This document shows, in pieces, positions 51,157 through 52,711 of a stretch of 52,711 nt of DNA (position 1 is the stretch's first letter; each line of letters opens with the position of its first letter). The notes beneath the pieces were generated by a model. That model worked only from the letters and a program-made list of their open reading frames with translations. It ran no database searches and was not told where the DNA came from. The translations under genes were made by a program, and so were the position numbers. Source of the stretch: Candidatus Cloacimonadota bacterium (GTDB lineage Bacteria; Cloacimonadota; Cloacimonadia; Cloacimonadales; TCS61); the NCBI GenBank assembly GCA_023137125.1, contig JAGLPW010000078.1, forward strand, positions 1 through 52,711, read 5' to 3'.

Positions 51157-51973
51157 ATTGCTCAAAGCACCTCAAACAGGGCTTCTGCTTTTTACTTCGA
51201 TTGCCGGTTATCTTGCATCTTCGGGGCAACTTTCAACTGAATTAGTTATTCTGGCAATGTTCGGAATGGTTTTAGCGATTGGCGGAGCAACTGCATTGAA
51301 TATGTCTTTCGATGAAGACATAGATGCAAAAATGAATCGCACAAAAAACCGTCCAATTCCAAAAGGGATTATTACTTCAAAGAGTTCATTATTATTTGGA
51401 TGGTTATTGATCATTATTGGTATGATGATCGCTTATTTAATCCAGCCTTTATATAGCATTATTGTTGCTTTTGGGGTTTTCTTTAACTACATAATTTATA
51501 CGTTATGGCTCAAAAGAAGATCAGCATTATCGATAATTTTTGGAGGGTTAGCAGGTGGAATGCCAATATTAGCTGGAAGAGTTCTAGCAATTGGAAATAT
51601 TGATCTAATTGGGATTTTAATGTCACTTGGAATTTTATTCTGGATTCCTACGCATATATTATCTCTGGCTATGAATCACTCAGAGGACTATAGGATCGCA
51701 GGAGTTCCAACAATTCCCAATAAATTTGGATTTACTAAAACCAGATATTTCATAACTTCTGCTAATATTATTGCTGTTCTGATATTCTTATATATCAGCC
51801 TGTTGTTGGAAATTTCAAAAACTGGAATTATGATATTGTTATTTGGAAGTGTTGTTTTAATAGCAACTTCATTGATTATTATTATCAAACCTTCCGAAAG
51901 AGCAAACTTTTATTTATTTAAATTCGCATCATTGTATATGGTCATCGCAATGATCATTATGATGGTGAGATAA
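51137..51973 (+). CDS. ctaB: Heme O synthase (protoheme IX farnesyltransferase)
   Basis: 278 residues of the UbiA prenyltransferase superfamily with about eight or nine membrane helices. The first Asp-rich motif is NMSFDEDIDAKMNRTKNRP (N55, D59, D63), the CtaB/CyoE form, and a second motif SEDYRIAGVPTIPNKFG lies near 182-198. It adds farnesyl to protoheme to make heme O for terminal oxidases. The start is a GTG overlapping the upstream gene by 20 bases, with GAGGATAAAG upstream; an internal ATG would lose part of the first helix. It is 36 bases before the next gene. No heme A synthase is seen in the window. Confidence 0.85.
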   Translation: MIKFYIKLLKAPQTGLLLFTSIAGYLASSGQLSTELVILAMFGMVLAIGGATALNMSFDEDIDAKMNRTKNRPIPKGIITSKSSLLFGWLLIIIGMMIAYLIQPLYSIIVAFGVFFNYIIYTLWLKRRSALSIIFGGLAGGMPILAGRVLAIGNIDLIGILMSLGILFWIPTHILSLAMNHSEDYRIAGVPTIPNKFGFTKTRYFITSANIIAVLIFLYISLLLEISKTGIMILLFGSVVLIATSLIIIIKPSERANFYLFKFASLYMVIAMIIMMVR

Positions 51974-52009
51974 AAAAGCAAAAGCCGTACTATAAAATAG
52001 GAGGGAAAA

Positions 52010-52645
52010 ATGTATGAAACAATTAAAGCCATGACTTTTCTTGATCGTGGGATTTTGTTGTTAACAGGATTTATAGCAATTTATATGCTATTCATTCTAT
52101 TCAAAAAACAAAAAGAGAAGGCTGAGACAGAGAATATCTTCTTCATTATCTCATTTGCAGTTCTGTTAGTCTCTGGTTTGATCCTGATTTTCACAAATTG
52201 GGATTCACTACTTTCACCATTTGTGGCAGTTGTTGCCGGATTAATTCCGTTTGGATTAGCATTGGGACTTATCAAAAAATTCTATCCCAAATTTTTCAAA
52301 CTCTATCTGGTGGTTTTAACAATCGGGCTTATTATGATCGCAGTTACTAAGTTTGGAAATGTTTTGTGCCAAGGTAGTATTGCACTTCCGGTATTCCATG
52401 CAATAGCCGGATTGACGATTTTCTTTGTTCCGATCTGTGCAGTAAAAAGCGGAAAAGCAAAACCTGCTTATATCAATGTAACCATCGGTGGAACTCTGAT
52501 CGGGCTTGGCGGAATCGCACTTGCTTTCATCAAAAATGGTGGACAGTTATTGTTTTTCTCACCTTTGATTGTTCTCACGATTCTTGCTCCACTTCTTTTC
52601 CTTACAGCACTTTTCTTTGCACTGGGACTTACAAAGGGAGAATAG
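52010..52645 (+). CDS. Six-helix membrane protein of unknown function
   Basis: 211 residues. AGGAGG lies seven bases before the ATG. Hydrophobic helices at about 12-30, 45-62, 68-88, 98-115, 122-138, 150-170 and 182-205, so six or seven spans, with very few charged residues inside. No enzymatic motif is visible. A LCQGSIALPVFHAIAG segment holds one Cys and one His near a helix start. It follows heme O synthase in the same run of genes, so a place in the same membrane complex is possible. It may be a subunit or an assembly protein. Confidence 0.6.
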   Translation: MYETIKAMTFLDRGILLLTGFIAIYMLFILFKKQKEKAETENIFFIISFAVLLVSGLILIFTNWDSLLSPFVAVVAGLIPFGLALGLIKKFYPKFFKLYLVVLTIGLIMIAVTKFGNVLCQGSIALPVFHAIAGLTIFFVPICAVKSGKAKPAYINVTIGGTLIGLGGIALAFIKNGGQLLFFSPLIVLTILAPLLFLTALFFALGLTKGE

Positions 52646-52711
52646 CTCATTTATGGAACTTGCAAGTAAATGAAAAACTTGATTTTTATTTATAGCATTG
52701 GAGGAGTTATT
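52646..52711 (+). other. Intergenic edge with ribosome binding site for the next gene
   Basis: The last bases hold GGAGGAG, seven bases from the window edge, ending ...GTTATT. The next start codon would fall just outside the window on the plus strand, so the heme/respiratory gene run probably continues. Confidence 0.6.

Overview
Organism. The window is strongly AT-rich bacterial DNA. Three large exported proteins (28.8, 36.1 and 48.5 kb) end in the same roughly 80-residue tail, with an NPFNP box, an IYNxKGQKV-type strand, a WDGKD/WNGKD-type strand, SG(I/V)YFY and a terminal LLK. This is a type IX secretion (Por) type A sorting domain. Together with signal peptides, a porin and a lipoprotein it points to a Gram-negative, diderm member of the FCB group. 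The tail style and base composition fit Candidatus Cloacimonadota best, but no rRNA or ribosomal protein gene is present to confirm this. No tRNA, rRNA or CRISPR array was seen. Region 1 (1-14,820) is a defence/conflict island made of separate modules: a DUF262 + HEPN pair (150-1800); a tightly packed four-gene operon of DNA methyltransferase, phosphoribosyltransferase-like protein, ORC/CDC6-like AAA+ ATPase and a Rossmann-like protein (2066-7428); a 1442-residue STAND-type NTPase (8110-12,438); an unrecognised gene (12,596-13,567); and an ApeA-like HEPN protein (13,739-14,638). Diverged direct repeats lie between the modules. One pair (7718 and 14,699) brackets the last three genes, and another (12,451 and 13,580) follows two of them. 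Region 2 (15,239-28,819) encodes two small exported proteins and a giant 3934-residue type IX cargo with an N-terminal M23-like domain and long beta-helix arrays. Region 3 (28,891-33,142) is a compact Mu-like transposon: a DDE transposase, a MuB/TniB-like ATPase and a double-winged-helix protein on the minus strand, with a divergent XRE repressor over an operator-rich control region. It lies between the giant gene and an M1 aminopeptidase gene. Region 4 (33,228-44,057) holds the M1 aminopeptidase with a sorting tail, a flavin split-barrel protein, two sensor kinase/response regulator pairs (one with a sigma-54 activator), a small membrane protein, a porin and an RnfG/NosR-type FMN-binding protein. 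The second response regulator appears to start at an AUA codon. Region 5 (44,329-52,711) holds a gingipain-like C25 peptidase, then a clear terminator, then a probable heme/respiratory cluster: a polytopic His-rich membrane protein resembling heme-copper oxidase subunit I, a SUMF1-fold lipoprotein, heme O synthase (CtaB) and another membrane protein. A ribosome binding site at the window edge announces one more gene.
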